From NCBI GenBank assembly GCA_021813745.1, contig JAKAJO010000054.1, forward strand, positions 1 through 49,229: a DNA stretch of 49,229 nt. Direction: 5' to 3'. The notes beneath the pieces are model-generated. The model made no database searches. It was not told where the DNA came from and was given only the letters and a program-made list of their open reading frames with translations. The first letter of the stretch is position 1. Each line of letters starts with the position of its first letter. This document shows, in pieces, positions 17,015-25,901 of this stretch. A program made the translations under genes and the position numbers. The DNA comes from Acidobacteriota bacterium. GTDB lineage: Bacteria > Acidobacteriota > Terriglobia > Terriglobales > Acidobacteriaceae.

Positions 17015-18175
17015 ATGGCGACTTCGACCATCTCGTATCTGTGGCGTGATTCCAGGGCAGCACGGGGATTCCGCTCGGGAGTCTCGCTGCACAGCCATAC
17101 CAACCAATCCAGGGAAACGCTCGATTTTCTGGCCAATTTTGGGAACCAGTTTCCTGTGCTCCGTCCCATTCTCTTCCGTGTGGAACGCCGCTCTCAGGAC
17201 CATCACGGCGTCCGCGTGAACTATGCAGCCAGCTACTGGACACCACCCATGACGCCCAAGCTCGCCTTTGATCTTGAGAGCAGCCAGATTCAGAGCCTTG
17301 ATATTTCCTCGATGGTCTCGCTCTCCGATCACGACACAATGAATGCGCCCATGCTGCTGCGCACGGTTCCCAGCGCCCGCCAGATTCCGATCTCCGTCGA
17401 ATGGAGCGCTCCTTACGGAGGCGTGCAGTCTTTCCACCTCGGCATCCATAATCTGCCAAGCGCCCGCGCGCAGGAGTGGATGAAGACGTTGGCCAATTTC
17501 ACTGAAAACCCCAGCGATCATCAACTGACGGAGATTCTTGCGGCGCTCCATCAGGAACCAAATGTCCTTGTCATCTTTAACCACCCGCTCTGGGACCTTT
17601 ACATCATTGGCCGCGAGCGGCATGCGGCTCTGGTGGACCATTTCCTCCAGCGCAACGCGCGGTATCTGCATGCCCTCGAACTCAACGGCCTGCGCGACTG
17701 GCATGAGAACCGCGCGGTTCGCCGACTCGCTGAGAAGTGGAACATGCTGCTCATCTCCGGCGGCGATCGCCACGGTGTGGAGCCCAACGCCAACATCAAC
17801 CTCACCAACGCCACCTGCTTTACGGAGTTCGTTCACGAGATCCGCAATGAAAAGCGGAGCCACGTTCTCTTCATGCCTCAATACGCCGAGCCATGGAAAC
17901 ACCGCATCCTTCAGTCCACGCTTGATGCGATCCGCAACTACCCCGAGTTTCCGCAGGGATCTCGCACCTGGGATGAGCGCGTCTACCACCCCGACGCCAA
18001 CGGTGTGGTACGGCCGCTCACTGAACTCTGGGCGGATGGAAGCGCGCCCGGGGCGATGCGCTGGCTCATCGCCCTCGTGCAGTTGCTTGGCAAGACTCCC
18101 GTCTCGGGTGGTCTGCGCCTGGCCTGGAACAATCCCCATCAGCTCCAACTCGCTCTCGGCGAGCAGGAGGGCTGA
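17015..18175 (+). CDS. PHP-domain metallophosphoesterase-like protein
   Basis: A 386-residue protein with GAGGAG five bases before the ATG. PHP metal-ligand motifs are in the family order: LHSHT at residues 25-29, SLSDHD at 102-107, FNHPLWD at 188-194, ELNG at 222-225 and SGGDRHG at 248-254. These fit a trinuclear metal site of a phosphoesterase. The C-terminal 130 residues are not recognised. A glycosyltransferase remnant begins about 43 bases downstream on the same strand, so the two were probably an operon, with the PHP protein acting in glycan or phosphosugar metabolism. Substrate is unknown. Confidence 0.75.
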   Translation: MATSTISYLWRDSRAARGFRSGVSLHSHTNQSRETLDFLANFGNQFPVLRPILFRVERRSQDHHGVRVNYAASYWTPPMTPKLAFDLESSQIQSLDISSMVSLSDHDTMNAPMLLRTVPSARQIPISVEWSAPYGGVQSFHLGIHNLPSARAQEWMKTLANFTENPSDHQLTEILAALHQEPNVLVIFNHPLWDLYIIGRERHAALVDHFLQRNARYLHALELNGLRDWHENRAVRRLAEKWNMLLISGGDRHGVEPNANINLTNATCFTEFVHEIRNEKRSHVLFMPQYAEPWKHRILQSTLDAIRNYPEFPQGSRTWDERVYHPDANGVVRPLTELWADGSAPGAMRWLIALVQLLGKTPVSGGLRLAWNNPHQLQLALGEQEG

Positions 18176-18218
18176 GTCGGCCCAACGCCCGTTTCAAAGG
18201 CTTCTCGAATTCACGTCT

Positions 18219-18463
18219 ATGGCTCACACACCGCCGCGCGTGGCCTACTTTCCTGATTCGTTCCACGAGGTCAACGGAGTTGCCCACACCAGTCGTCACT
18301 TTGAGGCATTTGCACGCCGCCGTAATCTGCCGCTTTTTCTGTGTCCGCGCGGGCGATCGCATCCCTCACTTTGAGTTGGGACTCCGTCTTTGAAGGTGTC
18401 TACGCGGGCTATACGCAGCTTCAGGATCGGCATCGACCACTGGCCGGTCAGCGCCCACTCTGA
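18219..18463 (+). pseudogene. Glycosyltransferase (GT4-like) remnant with large internal deletion
   Basis: The ATG at 18219 opens a typical GT4 N-terminus, VAYFPDSFHEVNGVAHTSRH then FEAFARRRNLPLFL, which goes out of frame after about 45 codons. The natural continuation CVRAGDR is readable in the next frame. From about 18371, in the third frame, SWDSVFEGVYAGYTQLQ resembles the C-terminal helix of the same family and runs to the stop at 18461. The catalytic middle, normally around 300 residues, is absent. Both ends of one gene therefore seem to survive around an internal deletion. The last 16 bases overlap the end of the opposite gene. Confidence 0.65.
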
Positions 18464-19032
18464 GTCGTTCGCATCACTTGTCCCGTCCGCAGGTTCAGTG
18501 CAAACGGTACATCCCGGTCTGTGTTCATCTCCCAGCCAAGCCCGTGCAGCATGTCGTCGGCGAAGCCGTGAATTGTGATCCCTTCATCGGACAGCTTGCC
18601 GGAATCCCACACCCGTCCCTGCGCTCCCCAGGCCAAAATGGAGTGATGACCGACAAAGAGCGTCAGCCCCTGTGCCACCGCGCAAAGGACCTGTAGCACC
18701 GGCCGGTAGGGAATCATGGTGAAGCGCTCCGGCGCAGATGTGTCAATCACATACGCGTACCCTCCGGAGATGGCGCACAACTCGTTGGGGTTCGGTGTGG
18801 ACCATAATCCCGTCGGGGCCGCTGGATCGCGAAATCCCAGGGCGCACGTCGCCAAAAATGGCTGCCTGCCGTCGCCGCCCGGCCGTACCATCACCTCGAG
18901 TGCGCCACGCTCCACCTCTTCAGCTTCCCGCGGATACACAAAGTGGCGCGCCGGCAGAATCGCGGGTCGCGTGGCAAGCACCTCAGCTTGCCAATTGTGT
19001 GGAAAAGGAAAGTGAAGAACTGGCGTTGCCAT
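18448..19032 (-). CDS. Hypothetical protein
   Basis: A 194-residue protein from the ATG at 19032, which has GGGAGG eight bases upstream; an ATG six codons earlier lacks a ribosome site. No signal peptide or membrane segment. Visible segments are TPVLHFPFPHNWQAEVLATR, AISGGYAYVIDTSAPERFTM, VLCAVAQGLTLFVGHHSILA and WDSGKLSDEGITIHGF. The alternation of short strands with Gly and Trp (LFVGHHSILAWGAQGRVWDS) suggests a beta-propeller or beta-sandwich fragment. Similar proteins sit alone in acidobacterial genomes, as far as I can tell. Its 3' end overlaps the glycosyltransferase remnant. Function unknown. Confidence 0.6.
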   Translation of the reverse strand: MATPVLHFPFPHNWQAEVLATRPAILPARHFVYPREAEEVERGALEVMVRPGGDGRQPFLATCALGFRDPAAPTGLWSTPNPNELCAISGGYAYVIDTSAPERFTMIPYRPVLQVLCAVAQGLTLFVGHHSILAWGAQGRVWDSGKLSDEGITIHGFADDMLHGLGWEMNTDRDVPFALNLRTGQVMRTTQSGR

Positions 19033-19381
19033 GCGCTTAGCCTCCCACAAAACGCGCTACGCACGCCCGTTCGAATGGCTTGCCGGGCCCGACTGTGCCT
19101 TGCCCCTCAGTCCAATTGAGTATCGGCCAAATCAGAACCCTGATCAGTGGCATCTCCAGACGCGCCTCGAAGCGCTCGATATCCGTAACTTCCTTGCGAA
19201 TCGGAAAAAACTACGCATTCGCTGTGCAAACAGCCAGTTCAAGAGCGTCGTGGGCACGTTCCCAGCGTGGAGCAACTCCGACAGCGAAGGGAGCAAAGCA
19301 AACTCGGGCCTTTTCTCCCGTTATCTCTATCCCGATGATAGTCGAACTGCGTTTGCACCCGTCTGGTGACTCTGTTTCGCG
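19033..19381. other. Intergenic region between two minus-strand genes
   Basis: 349 bases with no supported gene. The plus-strand frame 19031-19369 has no ribosome site and no recognisable protein pattern. The part nearest 19033 should hold the promoter of the hypothetical gene. I see no strong hairpin or repeat. Confidence 0.4.
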
Positions 19382-19765
19382 TTATGCACCCTTGCGCGCG
19401 TCAAAAGAGCCCTGCGCTGCCACGATCTGTCCGATATGCTTCTCGGCCCAGACGCGCAGATCGTTGACGCGCTCGGCCAGGCGCGATCCCAGCGGTGTCA
19501 GTGAGTACTCCACCGTCACCGGCACGGTGGCAAAGACCCGGCGCGCCACCAGCCCGTTCCGTTCCAGATTGCGCAAAGTCTGGCCCAGCATCTTCTGGGA
19601 GATTCCGGCAAGGCGTCGCTTCAGTGCATTGAAGCGCACAGGACCCTCATCCAATGCGCCCAGCACAAGCACCGTCCACTTGTCCGCGATCTGGTCCAGC
19701 ACGATGCGTGTGGGGCAGGCCGGGTCATACGCATCACCGCGCTTTTCATGCCTCTTGGCGCACAC
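19382..19765 (-). CDS. HxlR-family winged-helix transcriptional regulator
   Basis: A 127-residue protein of the usual HxlR length. Family pattern: the conserved N-terminal Cys in DPACPTRIVLDQI, IADKWTVLVLGAL, RFNALKRRLAGISQKMLGQT (recognition helix), LRNLERNGLVARRV, TVEYSLTPLG in the wing, then a C-terminal dimerisation helix. HxlR/YodB/HypR regulators often sense electrophiles or oxidants through that N-terminal Cys and repress adjacent oxidoreductases. The divergent neighbour is an NAD(P)-binding oxidoreductase, which is probably its target; the shared 150-base gap would hold both promoters. Confidence 0.92.
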   Translation of the reverse strand: MCAKRHEKRGDAYDPACPTRIVLDQIADKWTVLVLGALDEGPVRFNALKRRLAGISQKMLGQTLRNLERNGLVARRVFATVPVTVEYSLTPLGSRLAERVNDLRVWAEKHIGQIVAAQGSFDARKGA

Positions 19766-19914
19766 GGTTACCTCCGGGTGACTAGATTGCCTTCTGGTAT
19801 CTTCTTGAAACCTGCTTCATTTTAGCGCCTAATAGCCTATGGGTGAAGGCGAAGAGCGCAGGATTCTCCACAGCAGACATCCAAAAAGATCAGCTGAATC
19901 CAGGGAGATTCAAA

Positions 19915-20541
19915 ATGAAGGTCGTACTCTACGGTGCATCCGGAATGATTGGCAGCCGCATTCTCAACGAACTCATGACTCGTGGTCACCAGGTGACCGC
20001 TGTGGTCCGCAACCCAGAAAAGGTGCAAGCCTCCGGCGCCACCGTCCTCAAGGGGGACATCACCGACGCGGCCAGCGTTGCCGCCACCGCCCAGGAGCAC
20101 GACGCCGCCATCAGCGCCTACGCCCCGCCTCCATCCCAGGCAACGATGGTGCTCGCCGCGATGCGCGCCCTGCTCGCCGGCCTCGAGCAGGCTGGAGTGA
20201 AGCGGCTGCTCGTTGTCGGCGGTGCAGGCAGCCTGGAGGTTGCTCCCGGCCTTCAACTCGTCGATTCGCCCAATTTTCCCGAGGCATGGAAGCCGATCGC
20301 TCTTGCCCATCGAGATGTATTGCCCATTCTGCAGGCTTCCTCGCTTGACTGGACCTACCAGAGTCCCGCTGCCTTCATCCAGCCCGGCGAGCGCACCGGC
20401 AAATTCCGTCTCGGTGCCCAGCAACTGATCGCGGACGCAAAGGGGGAAAGCCGTATCTCGGCGGAGGACTTTGCCGTCGCCATGGTGGATGAACTGGAGC
20501 ATCCCCGGCATCTGCGCCAGCAGTTCACCGCAGCCTACTGA
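19915..20541 (+). CDS. NAD(P)-binding Rossmann oxidoreductase (NmrA/YwnB-like)
   Basis: A 208-residue short atypical SDR. The ATG at 19915 has GGGAG seven bases upstream and gives the expected start MKVVLYGASGMIGSRIL with the GxxGxxG dinucleotide site. Other family segments are TAVVRNPEKV, LKGDITD, KRLLVVGGAGSLEV and RDVLPILQASSLDWTYQSPA. It lacks the YxxxK catalytic pair of classical SDRs. Related proteins (YwnB, flavin-reductase-like, quinone-related) are often controlled by HxlR repressors, as the divergent neighbour suggests. Substrate unknown. Confidence 0.88.
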   Translation: MKVVLYGASGMIGSRILNELMTRGHQVTAVVRNPEKVQASGATVLKGDITDAASVAATAQEHDAAISAYAPPPSQATMVLAAMRALLAGLEQAGVKRLLVVGGAGSLEVAPGLQLVDSPNFPEAWKPIALAHRDVLPILQASSLDWTYQSPAAFIQPGERTGKFRLGAQQLIADAKGESRISAEDFAVAMVDELEHPRHLRQQFTAAY

Positions 20542-20562
20542 CCTTCACGCGGGCCAGGTCGG

Positions 20563-21600
20563 TTAGCGGAAGTGCTCCCAGCCATGTGGCATCAATGGCT
20601 GAGAGCTCACGCCCGTCCGGAGAGAAATCTGTGCCTGCCCGCGCCGCGCCGCGATCATCCGTCCGATCCGGGTCACTGAAACTCCGGTAATCGCTGCCGG
20701 AACCCGAACCTCCGGCGGAGCCGTAAACAGCAACTCGTAATCCTCACCACCATCTAAAGCCTGGGCCAGCGTCGCCCCGTCATGGACCGGCAACGCCTCT
20801 GCATCGACTTCTGCCGAAAGTTGCGACTCCTCGCACAGGTGGGTCAGGTCCGTCGAAAGCCCGTCACTCAAATCGATGGCCGCCGTTGCCATGCCGCGCC
20901 GCAGGAGCCACTGCCCTTGCGCGAGGCGGGGCTGTGGAAAGAGATGTGGCTGCAAGTCCTTGCGTAGTCTCGCAGGAATCCTGCCCGCCGCAATCGCTTT
21001 GCGTCCGCTTTCCGGCTGACGCCCAAGCAGTTCCAGTCCTGCTGCCGCACCGCCCAGTTTGCCGGTTACGTAAATCAGGTCGCCTGCCTGTGCGCCACTC
21101 CGCAGCAGTGCCTTGCCTCGCGGGACCGCCCCCAAAAGAACAATATCCGCCAGCGCCACGGGCGACTCGGCCAGGTCTCCGCCAGCCAGTGGCGTCTGGT
21201 GGAGTTGCGCCAGTTCCAGCAGGCCATCGAAAAAGCGATCCGCCCACGCCTTCTGCCGACCCTTCGCAATCGTCACTTCCGCCGGCAATCCCAGGGACAG
21301 GAACGCTGCCAGAGGCCGTCCACCCATTGCAGCCACGTCGCTCAGCCCCCGCGCCAGCACGCGGTGCCCAATTGCCTCCGCTGGATGCCACTCCATGCGG
21401 AAGTGCCGCCCGGTAAGCGACAGGTCCGTCGTGACGCACAGTTCCTCACCCGGGCCGAGCCGCAGCAACGCGCAGTCATCGCCAATGCCCAGCCGCAGTC
21501 CGCGGTGTCTCATGCCGGATGCCCGCGCGCGAATCCGCTCCACCAGCGCCAGTTCGCCAGGCCCGGTCCTCACAGATCTCGTGCTTCGCAGCTTTCGCAT
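20563..21600 (-). CDS. thiL: Thiamine-monophosphate kinase
   Basis: A 345-residue ThiL of the PurM/AIRS superfamily. It phosphorylates thiamine monophosphate to thiamine pyrophosphate with ATP. Motifs are LGIGDDCALLR (metal-binding Asp pair), TTDLSLTGRHF, RGLSDVAAMGGRPLA, AGGDLAESPV, VTGKLGGAAAGLELL, AIDLSDGLSTDL and GGEDYELLF, all in family order. No other thi genes are adjacent. No clear Shine-Dalgarno precedes the ATG at 21600; no closer in-frame start was judged better. It is convergent with the oxidoreductase and divergent from the M23 peptidase. Confidence 0.92.
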   Translation of the reverse strand: MRKLRSTRSVRTGPGELALVERIRARASGMRHRGLRLGIGDDCALLRLGPGEELCVTTDLSLTGRHFRMEWHPAEAIGHRVLARGLSDVAAMGGRPLAAFLSLGLPAEVTIAKGRQKAWADRFFDGLLELAQLHQTPLAGGDLAESPVALADIVLLGAVPRGKALLRSGAQAGDLIYVTGKLGGAAAGLELLGRQPESGRKAIAAGRIPARLRKDLQPHLFPQPRLAQGQWLLRRGMATAAIDLSDGLSTDLTHLCEESQLSAEVDAEALPVHDGATLAQALDGGEDYELLFTAPPEVRVPAAITGVSVTRIGRMIAARRGQAQISLRTGVSSQPLMPHGWEHFR

Positions 21601-21718
21601 CTGATAGAGAATAGAACAAGTTGCAGTGCTCTCGCGTAAGTAGAAGAAAATTCAGGCGATGATCTCATCCCGATACGGAGATCGCCGCGAATGGAGCCTT
21701 TTTTCGACAAATGCGATG

Positions 21719-21747
21719 TTGACCGCGAAGATACCCTTTGTTAGCCT
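21719..21747 (+). promoter_or_regulatory. Candidate promoter of the M23 peptidase gene
   Basis: TTGACC (21719-21724), a 17-base spacer and TAGCCT (21742-21747) form a fair -35 and a weak -10, about 140 bases upstream of the start codon. Support is by pattern only. Confidence 0.35.
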
Positions 21748-21890
21748 ATTGAAACGTTCCATGAAGGGTGCCTGGCAGAGGCCCTGCAGTGGCTTCAGGG
21801 CTCATCAGGGAGCTCTTGTACTGATTTCAATCGAAAGTTGTGGCGAGTTGCAGCCTTCCCCGGTTGCGGTTGCTGGGATGGATGAGGTTC

Positions 21891-22871
21891 ATGCTGCGGA
21901 AACGCTATTACATTCTCTTTGTCGCCAGAGATGAAGACGGGCGTGTGCGTAAGATTCCCCTCCCTCTGCACTACGTCTATGGCTTCGTCTGCGCTGCCGT
22001 CATCGGCACCTTCACAATCGTGGGCCTGGCCGGCTCCTACACCCGGATGTTACTCAAGACAGAGAGTTTCAATCAGGTGCGCCGTGACCGCGAGACGCTG
22101 CGGAAAAGCTACCAGCAGATGGCGCAGATTGCGCATGATCGTGATGTGCAGGTTGCCTCGCTGGGCGCCCTTGCCAATGAAGTGACGACTCTCTATGGCT
22201 TGCGCCAGCACAAACTGCTCACAGGCAGCAAACAGCATGCTGCATCGGCACCGACTCCGGCCAGTCTCTCCACCAAAGATGATCTGAACCAGCAGGACGT
22301 TACGCTAACTCTCGACCAGTTTTATGCGCTTCGCGCACAAGCCATGTCGGGCCGTGTGACGCGTGCTCTGGAGGGTGGCCTGTCCTCCAACTTTACGGGT
22401 GACTGGACCCAGCTTGCTGATGCGCCGACCCTCTGGCCGATTGAGGGCCGTGTCACTTCAAGCTTCGGAGAGCGTGAAGACCCGCTGAATGGCGAAGGCG
22501 CCTTCCACCCCGGAATTGATATATCGGCACCCTGGGGTACACCCGTGCGCGCCGCCGCCGATGGTGTGGTCACTGGACAGTCGATGGGCTCGGGCTACGG
22601 CCGGCAAGTGGTCTTGGATCACACCCATGGTCTGCTCACGGTCTATGCGCACATGTCGTCGGTGATTGTGCTGCCCGGCCAGCACGTAACGCGCGGCCAG
22701 GTGATCGGCTATGTCGGCCAAACCGGCCGCTCCACTGGACCACACCTCCATTACGAAGTCCGTGTCCACAATGTCCCGGTGAATCCCCACAAATATCTGC
22801 GCTTAACCTACGAGCAGGCTGAGTTGGAGAGCGGAACTCTTCCTTCTCCGTCAGCAGTCGCGAGCAGGTAG
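21891..22871 (+). CDS. Membrane-anchored M23 (LytM-type) peptidase
   Basis: A 326-residue protein. The N-terminal cytoplasmic tail is followed by one membrane helix at residues about 29-49 (VYGFVCAAVIGTFTIVGLAG), a helical, probably coiled-coil segment (about 58-110) and a C-terminal LytM domain. Zinc and catalytic residues are all present: H206 and D210 in FHPGIDISAP, H254 in VYAHMS, and H285 and H287 in GPHLHYEV. It should therefore be an active endopeptidase on cross-linked peptidoglycan, facing the periplasm, not a degenerate EnvC/NlpD activator. An in-frame ATG at 21882 is an alternative start. A terminator follows at 22898-22924. Confidence 0.9.
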   Translation: MLRKRYYILFVARDEDGRVRKIPLPLHYVYGFVCAAVIGTFTIVGLAGSYTRMLLKTESFNQVRRDRETLRKSYQQMAQIAHDRDVQVASLGALANEVTTLYGLRQHKLLTGSKQHAASAPTPASLSTKDDLNQQDVTLTLDQFYALRAQAMSGRVTRALEGGLSSNFTGDWTQLADAPTLWPIEGRVTSSFGEREDPLNGEGAFHPGIDISAPWGTPVRAAADGVVTGQSMGSGYGRQVVLDHTHGLLTVYAHMSSVIVLPGQHVTRGQVIGYVGQTGRSTGPHLHYEVRVHNVPVNPHKYLRLTYEQAELESGTLPSPSAVASR

Positions 22872-22897
22872 CACAGCGCAGGTGACGATAAAAGCAG

Positions 22898-22924
22898 AAC
22901 GGCTCCCAGCGGGAGCCGTTTCTT
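22898..22924 (+). terminator. Terminator hairpin between convergent genes
   Basis: AACGGCTCCC and GGGAGCCGTT form a perfect 10-base stem with an AGC loop, followed by TCTTATT. It ends the M23 peptidase transcript and, being symmetric, may also serve the convergent gene ending at 22963. Confidence 0.8.
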
Positions 22925-22962
22925 ATTGCAGCAGTGACTCGAAGATCGGGAAGCGCGTTAGC

Positions 22963-23979
22963 TTATTTCGATGCCGACCCGGATTCGGGTGTTGCCTCGA
23001 CCTGACTGTTTTCTCCCATCATCTCGGCCAGTTCCGCCGAGTGCAATTGCGCCGTCACCAGTACGCGATCATGCCTTTGGATCACCACCGTGGTTGCGAG
23101 CAGTTGTTTCAGTGCGTCATTTGCCGGATTTGGCCCGAGCGGTGCCGTGTAGCCGCGCGCAAGGTTGGCCAGCACACTTAAGGAAGCTGCCTGACTGGCC
23201 GCCGTTTGTTCATTCGGGGCAATCTCTTCCACGCGCAACCGCAACTGGCCCCCGAGCCGCAACATCGGCGTGATGCTGGCGATCAAGGTTGTGCCGTCCT
23301 CGAGCGGCAGTCGAAATCCGAAGATCTGGATGGCCCCGCTTTCCGAAAAGGGCAAGCCAATCTGGCCCACTCCCCAGGCCAATGATAGAAGCGGCACATC
23401 ATGGTAGTGACGCGCCAGCAGCGTAGAGCCGGCGAAGGGCAATGCCGCAGTGCGCCTCCGGTCGATGATCGAGTGAATCTGCTCCGGCGTCGGCGTGTTC
23501 GATACCGCCACCATGTCGTAGCCGATCTGTGCCACTCGCACTGTCCGTCCGTCTGAAGGAATGCTAAAGATCACCCTTCCCGCGTAAGTCTCTTCGCTTG
23601 TGGCATGGGTCCCCAGCCATTGTTTCAATCGGGCGCCATTGATTTTGCCCGCCAGCACCATTGAGTACGCAACCGGACCGTTGGGGCCATCTGGATTTGA
23701 CATCCGATGAAGGGCAATCGCAGCCTCATCCAGATCGTGCTCCCAATCGATCCCAGTCGCATCCACAAACTGCTGGTAGTCTGGCACGCGCTTGGGCGGC
23801 CTCATGTCCTTGTGCAGAAAGGCGCGCACCGGCCTGAAGTTGATATAGATGATTCCGTCCGACTCCGGCAGCACTCGCGCCACTTCCGGCGGAGCCTTCG
23901 ACCGCAAAAAGACCGCCACCCCCAGCACAACCAGGATCGCGGCGACCACCATCAACGTTCTGCGCGTGCGTCGGTGCAT
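22963..23979 (-). CDS. Membrane-anchored hypothetical protein
   Basis: A 338-residue protein from the ATG at 23979, with an upstream GTG at 24012 as alternative. Arg-rich start (MHRRTRR) then one hydrophobic segment (TLMVVAAILVVLGVAVFL) make an uncleaved signal anchor with the rest in the periplasm. The body contains LPESDGIIYINFRPVRAFL, VDATGIDWEHDLDEAAIAL, YSMVLAGKINGARLKQWL and a long C-terminal helix. The pattern of a protein that scores residual substrate accumulation (DUF3352-like) is only vaguely suggested. I do not recognise the family. It lies about 110 bases downstream of another exported protein on the same strand. Confidence 0.6.
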   Translation of the reverse strand: MHRRTRRTLMVVAAILVVLGVAVFLRSKAPPEVARVLPESDGIIYINFRPVRAFLHKDMRPPKRVPDYQQFVDATGIDWEHDLDEAAIALHRMSNPDGPNGPVAYSMVLAGKINGARLKQWLGTHATSEETYAGRVIFSIPSDGRTVRVAQIGYDMVAVSNTPTPEQIHSIIDRRRTAALPFAGSTLLARHYHDVPLLSLAWGVGQIGLPFSESGAIQIFGFRLPLEDGTTLIASITPMLRLGGQLRLRVEEIAPNEQTAASQAASLSVLANLARGYTAPLGPNPANDALKQLLATTVVIQRHDRVLVTAQLHSAELAEMMGENSQVEATPESGSASK

Positions 23980-24089
23980 AGAGTCCGTCAGAATTACCCT
24001 ACCATCCGCCACCCGTCTCCAGCCGACGATGAATGCGAAGCGGGTAGACTACGCGTTTGCCTCGCGTTCAAGCTCATTCTCGGGCATGT

Positions 24090-24866
24090 CTACTCAATGA
24101 TGCTTAGCGCGTAAATCTTGCCGCCGCTGGCCATGTTGGAAGAGGTATAGGATCCCGGCGGCAGGAGGCCGTACTCTCCTTTGCCCATGTCGGAATCCAT
24201 CGTGATCTGGTAGAGCCGCGGTGCAAGTTTCTTCGGCTGGAACTTGATCGTGTCCCGCTTCGCCCCGCCGGACGAGTGGAAGACACCGCCCGTCATGGAG
24301 CGGAACTCACGCGAGGTGTCGTTGGCGCGCAATCGCAGCAGCTGGTACTCGGTGATCTCCGTTCCCTCCGGCAGGTACACCGCGATCTGCACCGGAAAAG
24401 TTGTCGAAACTTTGGCATGAGCACCGTCCACATGTCCGTTGATATCGCCCTTTACAATGCCTTCACTGAAAACGCTCTTCAAGACGCCGCCCGTCTTGAA
24501 ATTCACGATCTCGGGCATGAGCTCCGTCCATTGGCCGCTCTTACTCAAGTAGTAAACGCCCACTTCGTCGATGCCCGGTGGCAGGCCATTATTCGTCGCA
24601 CCCGTCGCAACCGCCGGCGTCACCCCGGTAGACTTCATCACGATGGCGGAAATGACCTTGTCGCTGGCCCCAGCCTCTTTCAGGGCGATCAGGCCATCGG
24701 CCGAAGTATCGTATTTTCCCGGCGAAGCCTGAATGGTCGATACGATCAGGTCAGGAGAAAGCCCGGCCTTGATGAGCTTGATGACAGCGGCATTATCAAG
24801 CGCCTGCTGAGCAAACAACAGCGGAGAGCCAACGACCAACAAAAAGGCAAGCAAGAGTCTACGCAC
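24090..24866 (-). CDS. Secreted hypothetical protein with N-terminal helical repeat
   Basis: A 258-residue protein with a signal peptide (MRRLLLAFLLVVGSPLLFAQ). Residues about 25-78 form a compact helical module: NAAVIKLIKAGLSPDLIVST, then SADGLIALKEAGASDKVISA. Each half carries a KAGLS/KEAGAS turn, so it looks like an internal duplication; I have seen such modules in acidobacterial exported proteins but know no function. The C-terminal part is strand-rich (VGVYYLSKSGQWTELMPEIV, FPVQIAVYLPEGTEITEYQL, KGEYGLLPPGSYT). It may be periplasmic or surface-exposed. Confidence 0.65.
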   Translation of the reverse strand: MRRLLLAFLLVVGSPLLFAQQALDNAAVIKLIKAGLSPDLIVSTIQASPGKYDTSADGLIALKEAGASDKVISAIVMKSTGVTPAVATGATNNGLPPGIDEVGVYYLSKSGQWTELMPEIVNFKTGGVLKSVFSEGIVKGDINGHVDGAHAKVSTTFPVQIAVYLPEGTEITEYQLLRLRANDTSREFRSMTGGVFHSSGGAKRDTIKFQPKKLAPRLYQITMDSDMGKGEYGLLPPGSYTSSNMASGGKIYALSIIE

Positions 24867-25203
24867 ACAATCTCCAATCAGCCCTTTAAGGCAACAAAGT
24901 TTGTCAGATTAACTGCATCAGAATCATCGACGGAATCCGCCCGGCGAGCAAGGATCGTCTGAGGAAAAGCTGAAAAAATCCCTGCATGGCAACGTGGTGC
25001 GCCGGTGCTGTTTTGAGGTGCAAAACTGGCGACTTTCGACCGAATCATCAAGGCGCATCCGTCCGGCCCTCCCGACCCCGTCTGCTGGTTTGCTCCGCCG
25101 CCCCCGGTATGCTAATCTTGGGTTCTGTGCCGCAGTCTGCGCGGAGCACTCGTGTGTCCGCGCTGTCTTCGGGACTCCGGGGTTTATTTCCGGGGTGGCA
25201 AGG
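24867..25203 (+). promoter_or_regulatory. Promoter region of the tRNA-tuf operon (337 bases, weak signals)
   Basis: No gene is supported here. A TTTGCT-like -35 (25089-25094) and GCTAAT (25111-25116) are the best promoter-like pair, 88 bases before tRNA-Thr, but the match is weak. The divergent minus-strand gene must also be transcribed from this gap. Confidence 0.3.
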
Positions 25204-25279
25204 GCTGGCGTAGCTCAGCTGGTAGAGCATCTGATTTGTAATCAGAGGGTCGGGGGTTCAAATCCCTTCGCCAGCTCCA
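25204..25279 (+). tRNA. tRNA-Thr (anticodon TGT)
   Basis: A 76-base cloverleaf. The acceptor arms GCTGGCG and CGCCAGC pair fully; the D arm GCTCAGCTGGTAGAGC, anticodon stem CTGAT/ATCAG and T arm GGGGGTTCAAATCCC are all standard. The anticodon TGT is at 25237-25239. The 3' CCA is encoded. It is first in a tRNA run leading into tuf, equivalent to thrU in the enterobacterial tufB operon. Confidence 0.97.
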
Positions 25280-25491
25280 CTCTCAGGATTCCGGGGGCGG
25301 AAGCGGCAGCAAGTTTGGACCGGTGAAGCAGTTTATTTGCCGGGCCTGTCCTCTGCGGTGATTCCACTGAGGTGCAGTTGCTCCGAACAGCCGGAGGTTC
25401 TCCGGACGGGGCTTGATGCGCTGACAGGGCCACCCGGGCGCAGGCAAAAGAGTTGAACTCCGGCGGCTGAGGTTGGCCTCCGGATGGGTGA

Positions 25492-25580
25492 GCACAGGTG
25501 GCCGAGCGGTTAATGGCAGCAGACTGTAAATCTGCCGCTCCTTGCGAGCTACGGAGGTTCGAATCCTCCCCTGTGCACCA
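25492..25580 (+). tRNA. tRNA-Tyr (anticodon GTA)
   Basis: An 89-base class II tRNA with a long variable arm. Acceptor arms are GCACAGG and CCTGTGC; the anticodon GTA is at 25526-25528; the T arm GGAGGTTCGAATCCTCC is intact; the 3' CCA is encoded. It corresponds to tyrU in the tufB-type operon. Confidence 0.97.
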
Positions 25581-25630
25581 TGATTTAGGGCTGGAATGCG
25601 CGGAGTACCGCGGGTGAGGATGAGATCGGC

Positions 25631-25901
25631 GTGGATCGCGAAGCAGCAAAGCGCTCCGGTTCTGACCTGGCAAAGCGGTACCCTTGGGCTCTGGCATTGT
25701 ACGGTGTGTTGGGATTGCTGGTCTGGTTCACCATGGACGCGGGCAAGGTGGTCGTCATGGGCAGACCGGTTGAGTTAAGGCTGGTGCCATTGATCATCCT
25801 GGGCGGATTTGCCCTGCGAACCATGGTGGCCATGCAGGCGGATCGCATCCGCAGCGGTGGTTTGACGGGCGGCAATGCGGCGCCTGAAGAATTTGAGAAG
25901 G

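Noticed and set aside
16910..18148. Minus-strand frame of 412 codons opposite the PHP gene
   Set aside because: The plus strand has metal-site motifs in correct order and a good ribosome site, so the opposite frame is a shadow.
19031..19369. Plus-strand frame of 112 codons in an intergenic gap
   Set aside because: No ribosome site, no family pattern and codon use unlike the neighbouring genes.
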